A stretch of DNA of 5,826 nt, from contig CAYWKL010000051.1 of NCBI GenBank assembly GCA_964459095.1, positions 1 through 5,826 on the forward strand, written 5' to 3'. A program made the position numbers and the translations under genes. Under the pieces are notes generated by a model. It had not been told where the DNA came from and did no database searches. It saw only the letters and a list, made by a program, of their open reading frames with translations. Below are positions 5,643-5,826 of this stretch, piece after piece. Within the stretch, counting starts at the first letter, position 1. Each line of letters opens with the position of its first letter. The DNA comes from CAYWKL01 sp964459095. Lineage in GTDB: Bacteria > Patescibacteriota > Microgenomatia > Daviesbacterales > UBA10151.

Positions 5643-5666
5643 GACGGCCAAGTTTGACTTGGCGTC
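5643..5666. repeat. Hairpin downstream of the toxin-antitoxin pair
   Basis: GACGGCCAAG (5643-5652) pairs with CTTGGCGTC (5658-5666) around loop TTTGA, with one bulged G. No T-run follows on the plus strand (the next bases are CAAAGTATTAA), so a classical intrinsic terminator is unlikely. It resembles the window's other palindromes in form, but its sequence is different. Confidence 0.6.
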
Positions 5667-5697
5667 CAAAGTATTAATTTAAAAACCTCTACAAGCT

Positions 5698-5754
5698 TAG
5701 CTAGCATATGTTTAAATATTAGTTGTAACCTAGCTAGCTGGAAAACTAATATTT
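5698..5754. repeat. Long AT-rich inverted repeat enclosing a CTAGCTAG palindrome
   Basis: AAATATTAGTT (5714-5724) and AACTAATATTT (5744-5754) are perfect 11-bp inverted repeats separated by 19 bases. The loop holds TAGCTAGC (5731-5738), which repeats directly at 5698-5705; because that 8-mer is nearly self-complementary, the two copies could also pair with each other, giving two alternative folds. No gene is confidently identified in 5531-5826, so this may belong to an RNA structure, a recombination site or a repeat boundary. Function is unknown. Confidence 0.6.
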
Positions 5755-5825
5755 GATTGAGGCATCTTTTCTAAATCCGGATCAACCAACACCAAATTTA
5801 GAGCATCCTGACTTTGTATATACCT
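5730..5825 (-). pseudogene. Possible minus-strand coding fragment running off the right edge
   Basis: From the window edge the minus strand is open for 31 codons up to TAG at 5730-5732, including the run DALNLVLVDPDLEKMP. First codon positions are purine-rich (17 of 31), which is mildly coding-like. The stop lies inside the CTAGCTAG palindrome, as if a structured insertion ended the frame. It could be the upstream part of the gene whose tail lies at 5533-5616, since both are on the same strand but in different frames, or it could be a chance opening. A 25-codon plus-strand frame is open over the same bases. No family was recognised. Confidence 0.28.
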
Positions 5826-5826
5826 T

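Noticed and set aside
5747..5826. 25-codon plus-strand open frame at the right edge
   Set aside because: It has no ATG or ribosome-binding site, its first positions are not coding-like, and it overlaps the somewhat better minus-strand frame.

Overview
This is an AT-rich bacterial window using the standard genetic code. It holds the end of a de novo pyrimidine operon on the + strand, followed by a small toxin-antitoxin pair and a structured right end with no confident gene. The order is the pyrB 3' end (1-290), a palindromic repeat cluster that fills the carA leader (299-384), carA (396-1514), carB (1507-4965, overlapping carA by 8 bp), brnT (4990-5295), its RHH antitoxin (5270-5530), and 5531-5826. 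The last stretch has several inverted repeats and possible remains of a minus-strand gene. The compact layout, the CAD-like CarB type and the dispersed palindromes would fit an uncultivated lineage such as the Candidate Phyla Radiation, but this is a guess; no taxonomic marker is present.

The pyrimidine genes work as a unit. CarA releases ammonia from glutamine. CarB converts it, with bicarbonate and two ATP, into carbamoyl phosphate. PyrB joins carbamoyl phosphate to aspartate. The catalytic motifs checked are intact in both Car subunits (Cys267/His351/Glu353 in CarA; both ATP-grasp halves in CarB).

The most unusual feature is that these essential genes carry dispersed palindromic elements inside their reading frames. 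Two 89-bp composite palindromes have the same ends (GTCATTCCC...GGGGATGAC) and the same two-hairpin architecture. They sit at 789-877 in carA and 3292-3380 in carB. Both are read in the same frame and each encodes a 30-residue segment of the form VIPA...AGIH...SPIR...GMT. Each falls in a linker between folded domains. A relative of the same family fills the pyrB-carA gap. CarB also has an N-terminal extension of about 34 residues made of a heptanucleotide tandem repeat and a second, unrelated palindrome, plus a possible 7-residue micro-insertion in its C-terminal regulatory domain. This resembles in principle the palindromic elements known inside Rickettsia proteins.

The toxin-antitoxin pair has a compact control region. 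A TTGACA box lies inside the last codons of carB, and a TAATAT box lies 17 bp downstream in the loop of a perfect 8-bp inverted repeat. That repeat ends on the first base of the GTG start of brnT, which suggests autorepression and possibly a leaderless transcript.
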